The notes under the pieces: model-generated | Told to the model about the DNA's origin: nothing | The model's database searches: none | What the model saw: only the letters and a program-made list of their open reading frames with translations | Part shown: positions 43,566 through 52,582 of the stretch, piece after piece | Layout: each line of letters begins with the position of its first letter | Position numbering within the stretch: position 1 is the stretch's first letter | Translations under genes and position numbers: made by a program | Origin: Leuconostoc lactis | GTDB taxonomy: Bacteria > Bacillota > Bacilli > Lactobacillales > Lactobacillaceae | DNA length: 64,000 nt | Reading direction: 5' to 3' | NCBI RefSeq assembly: GCF_007954625.1 | Contig: NZ_CP042420.1 | Location: forward strand, 1,252,501 to 1,316,500

Positions 43566-43598
43566 TTGACTATAAACGATGGCGACCTGTATAGTCAA
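43566..43598 (+). promoter_or_regulatory. mleA promoter inside an inverted repeat
   Basis: TTGACT (-35, 43566-43571) and TATAGT (-10, 43590-43595), 18 bases apart. The longer arms TTGACTATA and TATAGTCAA are perfect inverted copies with a 15-base centre, so both promoter boxes are part of one dyad. Confidence 0.6.
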
Positions 43599-43640
43599 GG
43601 CAGTTGTTAAATGATAAACAAACATTTGGAGGATTTAAAC

Positions 43641-45269
43641 ATGACAACCACAGGATATGACGTACTGCGTAATCCATTTCTGAACAAAGGGACCGGTTTT
43701 ACACAAGAAGAACGTCGCACGCTTGGTCTTATTGGGACTTTGCCAAGTCAAGTGCAGACAATCGATGAGCAGGCCGCGCAAGCTTATCAACAATTTCAAT
43801 CAAAAGATGCGCCACTGGAAAAGCGTATTTTCTTGATGAACTTATTTAATGAAAATGTCACGCTGTTTTATCATTTGATGGACCAACATGTCGCTGAATT
43901 TATGCCAATTGTCTATGATCCAGTCGTGGCTGATGCAATTGAACAATATAATGACATTTTTACTAATCCACAAAATGCTGCCTTTTTGTCAGTTGATCGA
44001 CCAGAAGACATTAAGCAATCCTTGCTAAATGCAGCAGCTGGCCGTGATATTAAGTTGGTTGTCGTGACTGATGCTGAAGGCATTCTTGGCATGGGTGATT
44101 GGGGTGTCAACGGGGTTGATATCGCGGTTGGTAAATTGATGGTTTATACCGCAGCAGCCGGCATTGACCCAGCTAGTGTTTTGGCAATTAGTATTGATGC
44201 AGGCACCAATAATCAAGCTTTGCTGGATAATCCACGTTACTTGGGTAACCGGCATCCACGTATCGCTGGCGATGACTATCTGGCATTCATTGATCAATTT
44301 GTGGCAGCAGAACAAACCTTATTCCCTGAATCGTTGTTGCATTGGGAAGATTTTGGTCGGGGAAACGCCCAAGTTATCTTAGATAAATACAAAGATGAAA
44401 TCGCAACCTTTAACGATGATATTCAAGGGACAGGGATGATCGTTTTGGCCGGTATCTTCGGGGCTTTGAATATTTCTAAGGAAAAACTTATTGATCAAAC
44501 CTTCGTTACCTTTGGTGCTGGGACAGCTGGTATGGGAATAGTTAATCAAATATTCACGGAATTGCAGCGTGCTGGCTTGACTGCTGACGAAGCCCGCCAA
44601 CACTTCTACTTGGTCGATAAGCAAGGGTTGTTATTTGAAGATACACCAGACTTAACAGCCGCCCAAAAGCCATTTACCCGTTCACGGGCTGAATTTGCCA
44701 ATGCTGATACGTTGACGAACTTGGCGGATGTTGTGAAAACGATTCATCCAACAGTTTTGATTGGGACGTCAACACAACCAGGTACTTTTACCGAAGAAAT
44801 TGTGAAGGAAATGGCTGCACATACACCACGTCCAATTATTTTCCCATTGTCAAACCCAACCAAACTGGCCGAAGCAACTGCTGAAGATATCATTCAATGG
44901 ACTGATGGTCAGGCCTTGATTGCGACGGGGATTCCAGCTGCCGATGTTGATTATAAGGGTGTGACTTACAAAATCGGACAAGGTAATAATGCTTTGATTT
45001 ATCCTGGTTTAGGATTTGGGTTGATTGCATCAACGGCAAAATTGTTAACGCAAGAAACTATTTCGGCGGCAATTCACGCGCTTGGTGGCTTAGTTGATTC
45101 GGAAGAAGCAGGTGCTGCAGTATTACCACCGGTTTCTCATTTGACGGCGTTTTCACAAAAAATCGCTGAGGTGACCGCTCAAAGTGTCTTGGATCAAGGT
45201 TTGAACCGTGAGCCAATTGTTGATGCAAAACAGGTTGTCAAAGATGCAAAGTGGTCTGCAGAATATTAA
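43641..45269 (+). CDS. mleA: Malolactic enzyme
   Basis: NAD+- and Mn2+-dependent decarboxylation of L-malate directly to L-lactate and CO2. The sequence follows Oenococcus/Lactococcus malolactic enzymes closely: [34 protein letters not shown]-like [67 protein letters not shown]. Length is 542 residues from ATG 43641 behind GGAGGA; the open frame from 43611 covers the leader. Next to it are a 2HCT carrier (downstream) and a LysR regulator (divergent). Together they can generate proton motive force and raise pH. Confidence 0.95.
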   Translation: MTTTGYDVLRNPFLNKGTGFTQEERRTLGLIGTLPSQVQTIDEQAAQAYQQFQSKDAPLEKRIFLMNLFNENVTLFYHLMDQHVAEFMPIVYDPVVADAIEQYNDIFTNPQNAAFLSVDRPEDIKQSLLNAAAGRDIKLVVVTDAEGILGMGDWGVNGVDIAVGKLMVYTAAAGIDPASVLAISIDAGTNNQALLDNPRYLGNRHPRIAGDDYLAFIDQFVAAEQTLFPESLLHWEDFGRGNAQVILDKYKDEIATFNDDIQGTGMIVLAGIFGALNISKEKLIDQTFVTFGAGTAGMGIVNQIFTELQRAGLTADEARQHFYLVDKQGLLFEDTPDLTAAQKPFTRSRAEFANADTLTNLADVVKTIHPTVLIGTSTQPGTFTEEIVKEMAAHTPRPIIFPLSNPTKLAEATAEDIIQWTDGQALIATGIPAADVDYKGVTYKIGQGNNALIYPGLGFGLIASTAKLLTQETISAAIHALGGLVDSEEAGAAVLPPVSHLTAFSQKIAEVTAQSVLDQGLNREPIVDAKQVVKDAKWSAEY

Positions 45270-45290
45270 GCGGGATAGATAATAAAAATT

Positions 45291-46565
45291 ATGATGCAAA
45301 AAATACGGGCAACAAAGGTTAGTGGGGTTAATTTACCGCTTTACCTCACCATGATGGTCATTTTAGCGTTGACCATTGCGCTGCATAAGTTGCCACTTAA
45401 TATGTTAGGATTAACGTTGATGTTAGTCTTGCTGGGTCACTTTTTCTACTATATTGGCAATCGCTTACCGATCGTTAAATCTTACTTGGGTGGTGGGTCG
45501 GTCTTTACCATTTTTGCGGCTGCAGCGTTAGCGGCATTGGGTTGGATACCAGCTGATGTGGTAATGGCAACCAAAACTTTTATGAATGCGAACGGGTTAC
45601 TTGATTTTTATATTGCCGCGTTAATTGTCGGCTCAATCCTAGGCATGAATCGCAATTTATTGTTAAAGGCAGCTGTACGTTTTATTCCAGTTTCGCTGGC
45701 AGCAATGGTACTTGGCTTCTTTGCTGTTGGGGTAGTTGGATGGTTGCTTGGTGTTGGATTTGGCCATGCAGTGATGTTTGTGTCTATGCCGATGATGGCT
45801 GGGGGAATTGGCGCAGGTGCCGTCCCACTCTCACATATTTATGCCCAAGGCTTGGGGACAAATGCTGGGGCAATGTTTTCTGAATTGATTCCGGCCGTAA
45901 CGTTAGGCAATGTCATGGCAGTCATTGGGGCAGCTTTGATTGCCAAAGTCGGTGCCAATACCAAATATGATGGGCATGGCGTTTTAATTCCGATTTCGGC
46001 AGCTGAAAAATCACAACCCGTAACCAAACTTGATACGACGCGGATTGGTGTTGGAATGATGCTTGCGTTCTCATTTTTCTTGGTCGGCACTATCTTAAAT
46101 GATTTTGTGCCGAAAGTGCACACCTATGCTTTTGTCATCATTTTGGTGATTATTTTTAAAGCGTTCAATTGGGTACCAAAGCCACTAGAGGATTCAGTCG
46201 TGATGTTTAATCAAGTCGTGATGGGGAATTTAACTCATGCTGTGCTTGCTGGTATTGGGTTAGCCTTGATTGATTTGAACGTGTTAGCCCACTCACTGAC
46301 TTGGCAGTTTGTGTTGTTAGTTTTGACCAGTGTGGTGGTGATGGGATTGGCGAGTGCGTTAATCGGTCAGTTATTTGGTTTGTACCCTGTTGAAGCGGCA
46401 ATTGCAGCGGGGATGGCTGATAATAGTATGGGTGGTACTGGAAATGTTGCCGTTTTGTCAGCCGCTAATCGCATGGAGATGATTGCTTTTGCCCAGATGG
46501 GCAACCGAATGGGTGGCGCCATTGTCTTGATTCTTGGCGGCATCTTAATTCGTTTCTTACATTAA
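45291..46565 (+). CDS. mleP: 2-hydroxycarboxylate (malate/citrate) transporter, 2HCT family
   Basis: Membrane carrier of about 424 residues and eleven helices, CitP/MleP type, which swaps malate for lactate (or citrate for lactate). Family re-entrant loops with GG motifs are present: MAGGIGAGAVPLS and MGGTGNVAVLSAANRM, together with the C-terminal arginine there. Position 21 bases after the malolactic enzyme gene indicates malate/lactate exchange; CitP relatives are equally close by motif. The ribosome-binding site before ATG 45291 is weak, which suggests coupling to the upstream gene. No clear terminator was seen after it. Confidence 0.9.
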   Translation: MMQKIRATKVSGVNLPLYLTMMVILALTIALHKLPLNMLGLTLMLVLLGHFFYYIGNRLPIVKSYLGGGSVFTIFAAAALAALGWIPADVVMATKTFMNANGLLDFYIAALIVGSILGMNRNLLLKAAVRFIPVSLAAMVLGFFAVGVVGWLLGVGFGHAVMFVSMPMMAGGIGAGAVPLSHIYAQGLGTNAGAMFSELIPAVTLGNVMAVIGAALIAKVGANTKYDGHGVLIPISAAEKSQPVTKLDTTRIGVGMMLAFSFFLVGTILNDFVPKVHTYAFVIILVIIFKAFNWVPKPLEDSVVMFNQVVMGNLTHAVLAGIGLALIDLNVLAHSLTWQFVLLVLTSVVVMGLASALIGQLFGLYPVEAAIAAGMADNSMGGTGNVAVLSAANRMEMIAFAQMGNRMGGAIVLILGGILIRFLH

Positions 46566-46601
46566 AACGTCGCTGCGGACATCCACGTTTAGCCACAAAA
46601 C

Positions 46602-46629
46602 TTGCAATTATTGATTTTTCCTTTATACT
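46602..46629 (+). promoter_or_regulatory. Promoter of the FMN reductase gene
   Basis: TTGCAA and TATACT with 16-base spacing, 31 bases before the ATG. Confidence 0.5.
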
Positions 46630-46659
46630 TATATTTAGTAAGAAGATAGGAGAATTCAT

Positions 46660-47208
46660 ATGACAAAGTATGGTGTTATTGTTGGTTCAATTCGGGAAAA
46701 TTCATATTCAAAGGGTGTTGCGGATGCACTTGTTGCTGGCTTGCCAGCTGATGCAGAGGTAACATACCTTAATATTGCAGATTTGCCATTATATAACCAA
46801 GATTTCGATGCGGCTTCACCAGAAGCTTACACACGTTTCCGAAATGACGTTTTGGCACAAGATGCCTTCATTTTTGTGACACCAGAACACAACCGTAGCA
46901 TTCCAGCAGCTTTGAAAAACGCATTGGACGTGGCATCACGTCCTTGGGGTCAAAATGTTTGGGCTGGTAAGCCAGCTTTGGTCGCTTCACAATCAGTTTC
47001 TGGGATTGCTGGTGTATTAGCACACCACGTGTTGCGTCAAACATTGGTTTTCTTAGACATGCCAACCATGCAACAACCAGAACTTTACATCGGTAACGTC
47101 GGCACACTTGCTGATGAATCAGGTCAAATTACAAATGCGGACACAAAAGCCTTTTTGGCTGATGCAGCCCAACAATTTGTTACATTTGCTGATAAGTTTG
47201 TGTCATAA
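46660..47208 (+). CDS. NADPH-dependent FMN reductase family protein
   Basis: Flavodoxin-like fold oxidoreductase, 182 residues. FMN phosphate loop GSIRENSYSKGVA at the start and the flavin-contacting TPEHNRSIPAALKNALD in the middle are typical of the azoreductase/chromate reductase (YieF-like) group. It is soluble and monocistronic, with its own promoter and terminator. The codon choice looks like that of well-expressed genes nearby (many TTG, GGT and CGT). Natural substrate unknown; a quinone or other oxidative-stress role is possible. Confidence 0.9.
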   Translation: MTKYGVIVGSIRENSYSKGVADALVAGLPADAEVTYLNIADLPLYNQDFDAASPEAYTRFRNDVLAQDAFIFVTPEHNRSIPAALKNALDVASRPWGQNVWAGKPALVASQSVSGIAGVLAHHVLRQTLVFLDMPTMQQPELYIGNVGTLADESGQITNADTKAFLADAAQQFVTFADKFVS

Positions 47209-47220
47209 TTTTAAACTTGA

Positions 47221-47253
47221 AAAAGTCGCGACCGTGAGGTCACGGCTTTTTTT
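47221..47253 (+). terminator. Terminator after the FMN reductase gene
   Basis: AGTCGCGACC / GGTCACGGCT (one mismatch, one G-U) with loop GTGA and T-run. Confidence 0.8.
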
Positions 47254-47294
47254 GTTGGCCAATAAGTATTGTATGAATCGCAATATTAAATTTG

Positions 47295-47308
47295 TGTTAT
47301 CGCTTTCA
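47295..47308 (-). promoter_or_regulatory. cre site (CcpA operator) at the butanediol dehydrogenase promoter
   Basis: Read on the minus strand, TGAAAGCGATAACA fits TGWAANCGNTNWCA at all positions. It lies over the -35 region of a promoter whose TATAAT is at 47317-47322. Confidence 0.75.
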
Positions 47309-47316
47309 GTAAGTGC

Positions 47317-47322
47317 TATAAT
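47317..47322 (+). promoter_or_regulatory. -10 box of the butanediol dehydrogenase gene
   Basis: TATAAT, 50 bases before the ATG; the -35 region is overlapped by the cre site. Confidence 0.6.
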
Positions 47323-47371
47323 GGGGCCAAAGATGCTGAACATAAGTTAACGCAAGCAAAGGAGCAGGAAC

Positions 47372-48424
47372 ATGAAAGCAGCTGTATGGCATGGTGTAAA
47401 GGATGTACGTGTTGAGGACGTGACGTTAAAACCGTTAAAGGCAAATGAAGTGGTGGTTCGTGTTGCCTATGCGGGTATTTGTGGCAGTGATTTACATGAA
47501 TATCTGGAAGGACCTGTCTTTATTCCAGTTGAACAACCGGATGGTTTGACAGGCGGTCAAGCACCGCTAACCATGGGACATGAATTTTCTGGGGTGGTTG
47601 AACAGGTTGGCGCTGACGTGACCGACTTTAAAGTTGGAGATCATGTGTCAGTTAATCCCACTGTCACTAAGGGTGAAGTAGCAGATGATGTCGATGTGTA
47701 TGATGGGTATAGTTTTATTGGTTTGAGTACGGATGGGGGCTTTACTACCCATGTGAATGTACCCGAAGCGAATTTATACCATTTACCACAGGACTTTCCG
47801 CTTACCTTAGCTGCGACGATTGAACCAACTGCCGTAGCCGTACAAGCCGTTAAAGAAGGTGGCTTGCGCTTTGGTGAAAAAGTGGTGATCTTTGGTGCTG
47901 GGCCAATTGGTGTGTTGGTTGCCGCAGCGGCTAAGGCAGCAGGTGCGACTAAAATTGTGGCTGTTGATTTGTCAGCGGTTCGACTCGAAAAAGCTTTGGA
48001 AATGGGTGCCACTGATGTGGTGAATCCCAGTGAAGTGGACGATATAATTGCCGCCATTAAAGCCATTATCCCTGGCGGTGCCGACGTGACGTTTGAAGTG
48101 GCTGGGGTGCAACCAACATTTGAACAAGCGATTGCTGCCACGCGCCCACGCGGTACCATGGTGATTGTGTCAATCTTTGCTAAACCAATTAGTTTTGATC
48201 CAATGCAGTTAATGAATGCTGGTGTTAAGCTGACGACAACGATTGCTTATTCTAAAGAGACTTTCCAGCAAACCGTTGATTTGGTGAGCCAAGGGCTAAT
48301 CGATGTGGCGCCAGTGATTACCGATATGATTGCATTGGATAACATTGTCACCGATGGTTTTGAGTCATTGACAACGGATAAGTCACAGGCGAAAATTTTA
48401 GTGAACTTAGCAGAAGAAGACTAG
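47372..48424 (+). CDS. bdhA: (R,R)-butanediol dehydrogenase type zinc alcohol dehydrogenase
   Basis: Medium-chain dehydrogenase, 350 residues, reducing acetoin or diacetyl toward 2,3-butanediol with NADH. Catalytic zinc region YAGICGSDLHEYLEGP and TMGHEFSG, the BDH-specific stretch FIPVEQP, and cofactor loop VIFGAGPIGVLV. It closely resembles Bacillus BdhA in these places and, like BdhA, has no four-cysteine structural zinc lobe. The start ATG 47372 has AAAGGAGCAGG upstream. A cre site suggests carbon catabolite repression. Related sorbitol or threonine dehydrogenases are less likely. Confidence 0.9.
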   Translation: MKAAVWHGVKDVRVEDVTLKPLKANEVVVRVAYAGICGSDLHEYLEGPVFIPVEQPDGLTGGQAPLTMGHEFSGVVEQVGADVTDFKVGDHVSVNPTVTKGEVADDVDVYDGYSFIGLSTDGGFTTHVNVPEANLYHLPQDFPLTLAATIEPTAVAVQAVKEGGLRFGEKVVIFGAGPIGVLVAAAAKAAGATKIVAVDLSAVRLEKALEMGATDVVNPSEVDDIIAAIKAIIPGGADVTFEVAGVQPTFEQAIAATRPRGTMVIVSIFAKPISFDPMQLMNAGVKLTTTIAYSKETFQQTVDLVSQGLIDVAPVITDMIALDNIVTDGFESLTTDKSQAKILVNLAEED

Positions 48425-48450
48425 GCCGTTGTGCAGCATTGGAGGAACCG

Positions 48451-48930
48451 ATGACTGATAATATTTATCAATTTAATGCCGTAAAAGAAGATGGTGAGAC
48501 GTATTCACTCGGGGACTTTGCTGGTCAGCCAATGATTATTGTCAATACGGCAACAAAGTGTGGCTACGCGCCGCAATTTGAAGCATTGGAAGCCCTTTAT
48601 CAAACCTATCAAGCGCAAGGCTTGGTGGTGTTGGGCTTTCCATCGAACCAATTCAAGCAAGAGTTAGGATCAGCTGAGGAAGCAGCGGCCGCTTGTCGTT
48701 TAACCTATGGCGTGTCTTTTCCGATGCATCAATTGATTGCAGTGAATGGGAAACAGACGGCGCCGCTCTTTGCCTATCTCAAAGATCATGCCAAAAACGT
48801 TTTGGGTCAGCGCATTAAGTGGAATTTCACAAAGTTTTTGGTCGATCAAGAAGGGCATGTTGTGAAGCGCTTTTCACCAGCAACATCACCAGAAGCGATG
48901 ATCCCTGAAATCGAAAAATTATTTGCCTAA
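48451..48930 (+). CDS. gpx: Glutathione peroxidase (cysteine type)
   Basis: Thiol peroxidase that reduces H2O2 or organic hydroperoxides, in bacteria often with thioredoxin. It has the peroxidatic Cys in NTATKCGYAPQ, then LGFPSNQFKQE with the catalytic Gln region, and the Trp-Asn pair in IKWNFTKFLVD. Length is 159 residues from ATG 48451 behind GGAGGA; the extra four codons upstream include the Shine-Dalgarno. Only 26 bases separate it from bdhA, so the two may be co-transcribed. It would counter the H2O2 made by pyruvate oxidase. Confidence 0.93.
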   Translation: MTDNIYQFNAVKEDGETYSLGDFAGQPMIIVNTATKCGYAPQFEALEALYQTYQAQGLVVLGFPSNQFKQELGSAEEAAAACRLTYGVSFPMHQLIAVNGKQTAPLFAYLKDHAKNVLGQRIKWNFTKFLVDQEGHVVKRFSPATSPEAMIPEIEKLFA

Positions 48931-48940
48931 TAGTGATTGC

Positions 48941-48972
48941 AAGCATCTTTTAAAGTCGAAAGATGCTTTTTA
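48941..48972 (+). terminator. Terminator after gpx
   Basis: AAGCATCTTT / AAAGATGCTT with an eight-base loop and a short T-run. Confidence 0.85.
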
Positions 48973-49134
48973 TGCGCTGCTTTTTGATATATATGTCGAC
49001 TGTAAAGCCAAAATAAAACAGGTGGCGGACAATCTTTTACGTGCTGTGTTAGCATAAAAAATGTGGGCATTTTGCTTGATTTGTGAGATAATTATCGCCA
49101 TACAGAATTAATACAACAAATGAGGTAGAACGAA

Positions 49135-51162
49135 ATGTCTATTGTTAAGGCACCAAAATGGGTTTCAGCTGGTGCATTAGTTGCGTTGGGAATTGTTTAT
49201 GGCGATATTGGGACATCACCCCTCTATACGATGAATTCGATTCTCAACAGTGCGCGTAGTGTGGCACAAATCCAAGAATTTGTGCTGGGTTCCGTGTCGT
49301 TGGTCTTTTGGACATTGATGTTGATTACAACTGTCAAATACGTCCTGATTGCACTGCGAGCAGATAATCACGGGGAAGGTGGTATTTTTGCGTTATATAG
49401 TCGGGTACGTGAAACAAATAAAAAGTGGTTGTTGATTCCGGCCTTGATTGGTGGGGCAGCGCTCCTAGCGGACGGGACGCTAACGCCTGCGGTAACGGTG
49501 ACCACAGCCATTGAAGGGTTAAAAAATCAACAAATAGGGACTTTTTTATTCCCGGATAATCAAACCGTCGTGATTGGTGTTGTCAGCGTGTTACTCCTTG
49601 TAATTTTTACGTTCCAAAAAGCAGGCACCAAAAAGATAGGGAATATTTTTGGCCCAGTGATGCTCGTTTGGTTTTTATTTATTGGCGTATTTGGTCTCAT
49701 CAATATTTTTTCTGATCTGTCGATTTTGAAAGCCTTGTCACCAGTATATGCGATTCAAATTCTCTTTAATCCGGAAAACAAGACGGGGATTTTTATTCTC
49801 GGGAGTGTCTTCTTGGCGACAACGGGTGCGGAAGCGCTATACTCGGATATGGGACACGTGGGTAAGCGGAATATCTATATCAGTTGGCCGTTTGTTTATA
49901 GCATGCTGGTGTTGAATTATATGGGACAGGGTGCTTGGATTATGTCAAATAGTCAACGCCCCGATCTTTTAGATCAATCTGCCAATCCATTCTTTGAAAT
50001 TTTGCCGGGTCACTGGCGCTTTGTTGGCGTTATCCTAGCAACACTGGCCGCTATCATTGCCTCACAAGCTTTGATTTCGGGGGCTTATACTTTAGTCAGT
50101 GAAGCGATTAACCTGAAGGTCATGCCACGCCTACGTATTTTTTATCCAAGTAATGTCCGTGGCCAAATGTATATTGGCATGGTAAATTGGTTGCTTTGTG
50201 CGGTTGGGCTGATTGTGGTTTGGAGTTTCCAAACGTCACATAATATGGAAGCAGCCTATGGACTTGCCATTACAGTCACGATGTTAATGACAACCATTTT
50301 ATTGTTTGAATTCATTAAACTGCAAGGCCAAAAAGTTTTGGCGTATGGTTTCTTAATACTATTTGGTTTCATTGAATTTGTTTTCTTGATTGCTAGTCTG
50401 GCTAAGTTTATCCATGGTGGCTATGCAACGTTGATTATTATGCTCGCTATTTTGCTGGTGATGGTGGTCTGGTATTATGGCAATAAGCGACGGGAAGCCA
50501 TTTCAAAGCAAGATGATTATGTGTCATTGAAGGATTATCGTAAGCAATTGATTAACCTGTCAAAGGATGACGACGAACCAATTTTTGCAACGAATTTGGT
50601 CTACATTGCGCATATGCATCAGAATTATATGCTGAAGCGATCAATGATCTATTCAATCCTTGGCTCACGACCAAAACGCGCGACGATTTATTGGTTTGTG
50701 ACAGTTAAAGAATCAAGTGATCCTTATGGTAAGAGTTATGCGGTCGATATGTTGGGAACGGATAACATTGTCCATGTGACATTTAACCTTGGATTTAAAG
50801 TGGAACCACAAATTCCGGTTTATCTGAAACAGGTTGCTAATGAGCTGATTAAACAAAATGTGTTAAAGCCACAATTCCCTAAATATGCCATGAATAAACA
50901 TGGTAATGTCGGTGACTTTAAGTATGTTGTGGCCACTCAATACTACGCTGATCTCCTGAATTTGCCTAACATTCATGCTTGGGATCGCTTCCTAATTGGT
51001 GGCCGTGTTTGGTTACAATCACATACGGTGAGTTCAAGTAACTTTTATGGGTTGGAGTTTAGTGATGTGGTAGAAGAAATCGTACCGCTCTTTATTGCGA
51101 CGACCAATCGTCAAAAGTTAACCCAGATTGAAGTGAAAAACATTTTGAAGGACAACGAATAG
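49135..51162 (+). CDS. kup: Potassium uptake protein Kup
   Basis: Proton-coupled K+ importer. The N-terminus VALGIVYGDIGTSPLYTMNS is the family signature, followed by RADNHGEGGIFALYS and ADGTLTPAVTVTTAIEGL. About twelve helices occupy residues 1-440, then a cytoplasmic C-terminal domain to 675. Length is in the usual range. GAGG lies 10 bases before ATG. In lactococci KupA activity is blocked by c-di-AMP; whether that holds here cannot be read. Confidence 0.95.
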   Translation: MSIVKAPKWVSAGALVALGIVYGDIGTSPLYTMNSILNSARSVAQIQEFVLGSVSLVFWTLMLITTVKYVLIALRADNHGEGGIFALYSRVRETNKKWLLIPALIGGAALLADGTLTPAVTVTTAIEGLKNQQIGTFLFPDNQTVVIGVVSVLLLVIFTFQKAGTKKIGNIFGPVMLVWFLFIGVFGLINIFSDLSILKALSPVYAIQILFNPENKTGIFILGSVFLATTGAEALYSDMGHVGKRNIYISWPFVYSMLVLNYMGQGAWIMSNSQRPDLLDQSANPFFEILPGHWRFVGVILATLAAIIASQALISGAYTLVSEAINLKVMPRLRIFYPSNVRGQMYIGMVNWLLCAVGLIVVWSFQTSHNMEAAYGLAITVTMLMTTILLFEFIKLQGQKVLAYGFLILFGFIEFVFLIASLAKFIHGGYATLIIMLAILLVMVVWYYGNKRREAISKQDDYVSLKDYRKQLINLSKDDDEPIFATNLVYIAHMHQNYMLKRSMIYSILGSRPKRATIYWFVTVKESSDPYGKSYAVDMLGTDNIVHVTFNLGFKVEPQIPVYLKQVANELIKQNVLKPQFPKYAMNKHGNVGDFKYVVATQYYADLLNLPNIHAWDRFLIGGRVWLQSHTVSSSNFYGLEFSDVVEEIVPLFIATTNRQKLTQIEVKNILKDNE

Positions 51163-51171
51163 TGGTATCAT

Positions 51172-51218
51172 TACCGGATAAATTGATTGGTAATCAGTCG
51201 ATTTATCCGGTATTTTAA
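51172..51218 (+). terminator. Terminator-like hairpin after kup
   Basis: ACCGGATAAAT / ATTTATCCGGT with an inner TGATT/AATCA stem; the T-run after it is interrupted (TATTTTAATATT). Confidence 0.7.
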
Positions 51219-51304
51219 TATTATAACTTTATTTTTCTTTTGCTATTTTTTGTGTTAAATTAGGTAATGTAGCAAAAAAATAATATCATTAAAGGAATGA
51301 CAAT

Positions 51305-52552
51305 ATGTCTGACAACAATAAGACAGAATTGCCACTTGACGGGTCAGCTTCGCGCCTTGATCGTCACAGGGCTGACCGACATCAACCAAAGCGTAAAAAA
51401 GGTTGGCGTATTGCGTTATTGGTTTTGAGTGCACTGGCATTGGTTGGTATCGGTTTAGGTATCTTCTTTGCAAACAGTTTGAAACAATCGATTGACCATT
51501 CATACTCGGCAACAGGCCTTAAATCTGAAAAAATGTCGAGTCAATTAATCAAAGATAAACAGCCGATTTCTTTTTTGGTGTTGGGAACCGATACGGGAAC
51601 GACTGGTGGTTTTGGCGCGGATCGCGATCGTTCGGGTTTGACAGACTCACTGATGTTAGTGACCGTTAATCCTGAAAAAGAGACCACAACCATGATTTCG
51701 TTGCCAAGAGATATTATGACCTCAATTGATGGGTTTGAAGAAAGTTTCCCACAAAAGCTCAATGCAGCGTATGCTTTCAGAGAAACTGCTGATAAGGAAG
51801 CGACCTTGGGCGACGGCGTTAGCACGACCATCACGACCATTCAAAAAATGTTTAATATCCCAATTAACTATTTTGCCATGGTGAACATGAGTGGGCTTGG
51901 CGATGTGGTCGATCGACTTGGTGGGATTCAAGCGGTATCACCCCTAACTTTCGACTTCAGTCAAGAAACGGCACACGAAACAGGCAATGATCTTTATCGT
52001 TTTACCGAAGGGAAAAGTGCTTATTCGTATGCCGCCGACGGTGAACATTTTAAGCGTTATAAGAACATGGACGGCAAAGCCGCTTTAGCTTTCTCGCGGA
52101 TGCGTTATCAAGATCCAAAGGGCGACTATGGTCGTACTCAACGTCAACGGATTTTACTTGAAGCCATCATGAACAAAGTTAAAAAGAATCCGACCACGAT
52201 TTTGAACACGGATTTCATTAATGCGACAACGAAAAATATCGCCTCAAACCTTAAATTAGGAGATATGTTAGCATTAGGATCAAATTATATGGCTGCAACA
52301 AAGCACATTAACTCTTACACTGTCCAAGGTGAAGGCCAAATGTATCAAGGTGTGTCTTACCAACGGGTAACGACGGCACAACGGCAAGCTGTAACGGATA
52401 CGGTACGTTCAGCTCTGGGGCTACCACCGGCAACAACTGGTGAAGAATTTGGTAGTGATGTCACGTCATACCAGTTGGCGCAGGTTGGCTCTGCGGATGA
52501 TCAATATCCAGAATTCAATACTGCAAGCAACGAAAAATTGTCAAATAATTAA
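51305..52552 (+). CDS. LytR-CpsA-Psr (LCP) family wall glycopolymer ligase
   Basis: Membrane-anchored phosphotransferase that attaches teichoic acids or capsule to peptidoglycan. It has a basic cytoplasmic N-terminus (about 1-33), one transmembrane helix (about 35-57) and an outer LCP domain from about 85 to 330: FLVLGTDTG, DRSGLTDSLMLVTVNP, TMISLPRDIMT, KLNAAYAF, VDRLGGI, ALAFSRMRY, and DYGRTQRQR with the conserved Arg residues. The C-terminal 70 residues are polar. Length is 415. AAAGGA is 9 bases before ATG 51305. The specific polymer is unknown. Confidence 0.93.
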   Translation: MSDNNKTELPLDGSASRLDRHRADRHQPKRKKGWRIALLVLSALALVGIGLGIFFANSLKQSIDHSYSATGLKSEKMSSQLIKDKQPISFLVLGTDTGTTGGFGADRDRSGLTDSLMLVTVNPEKETTTMISLPRDIMTSIDGFEESFPQKLNAAYAFRETADKEATLGDGVSTTITTIQKMFNIPINYFAMVNMSGLGDVVDRLGGIQAVSPLTFDFSQETAHETGNDLYRFTEGKSAYSYAADGEHFKRYKNMDGKAALAFSRMRYQDPKGDYGRTQRQRILLEAIMNKVKKNPTTILNTDFINATTKNIASNLKLGDMLALGSNYMAATKHINSYTVQGEGQMYQGVSYQRVTTAQRQAVTDTVRSALGLPPATTGEEFGSDVTSYQLAQVGSADDQYPEFNTASNEKLSNN

Positions 52553-52582
52553 CGCACCTGTTACTGAAGGAAAGAGGCCCCT

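Noticed and set aside
46566..46590. AAACGT...ACGTTT inverted repeat after the malate transporter gene
   Set aside because: The stem is only six bases with a long loop and no T-run, too weak to call a terminator.
47641..47760. Butanediol dehydrogenase lacks the four-cysteine structural zinc lobe of many medium-chain alcohol dehydrogenases
   Set aside because: Bacillus BdhA, which it resembles closely in other motifs, also lacks these cysteines, so this is a family trait and not an anomaly.
47641..48159. Long minus-strand frame (172 codons) opposite bdhA
   Set aside because: It is a shadow of a well-supported gene with full domain signatures; the antisense product resembles no family.
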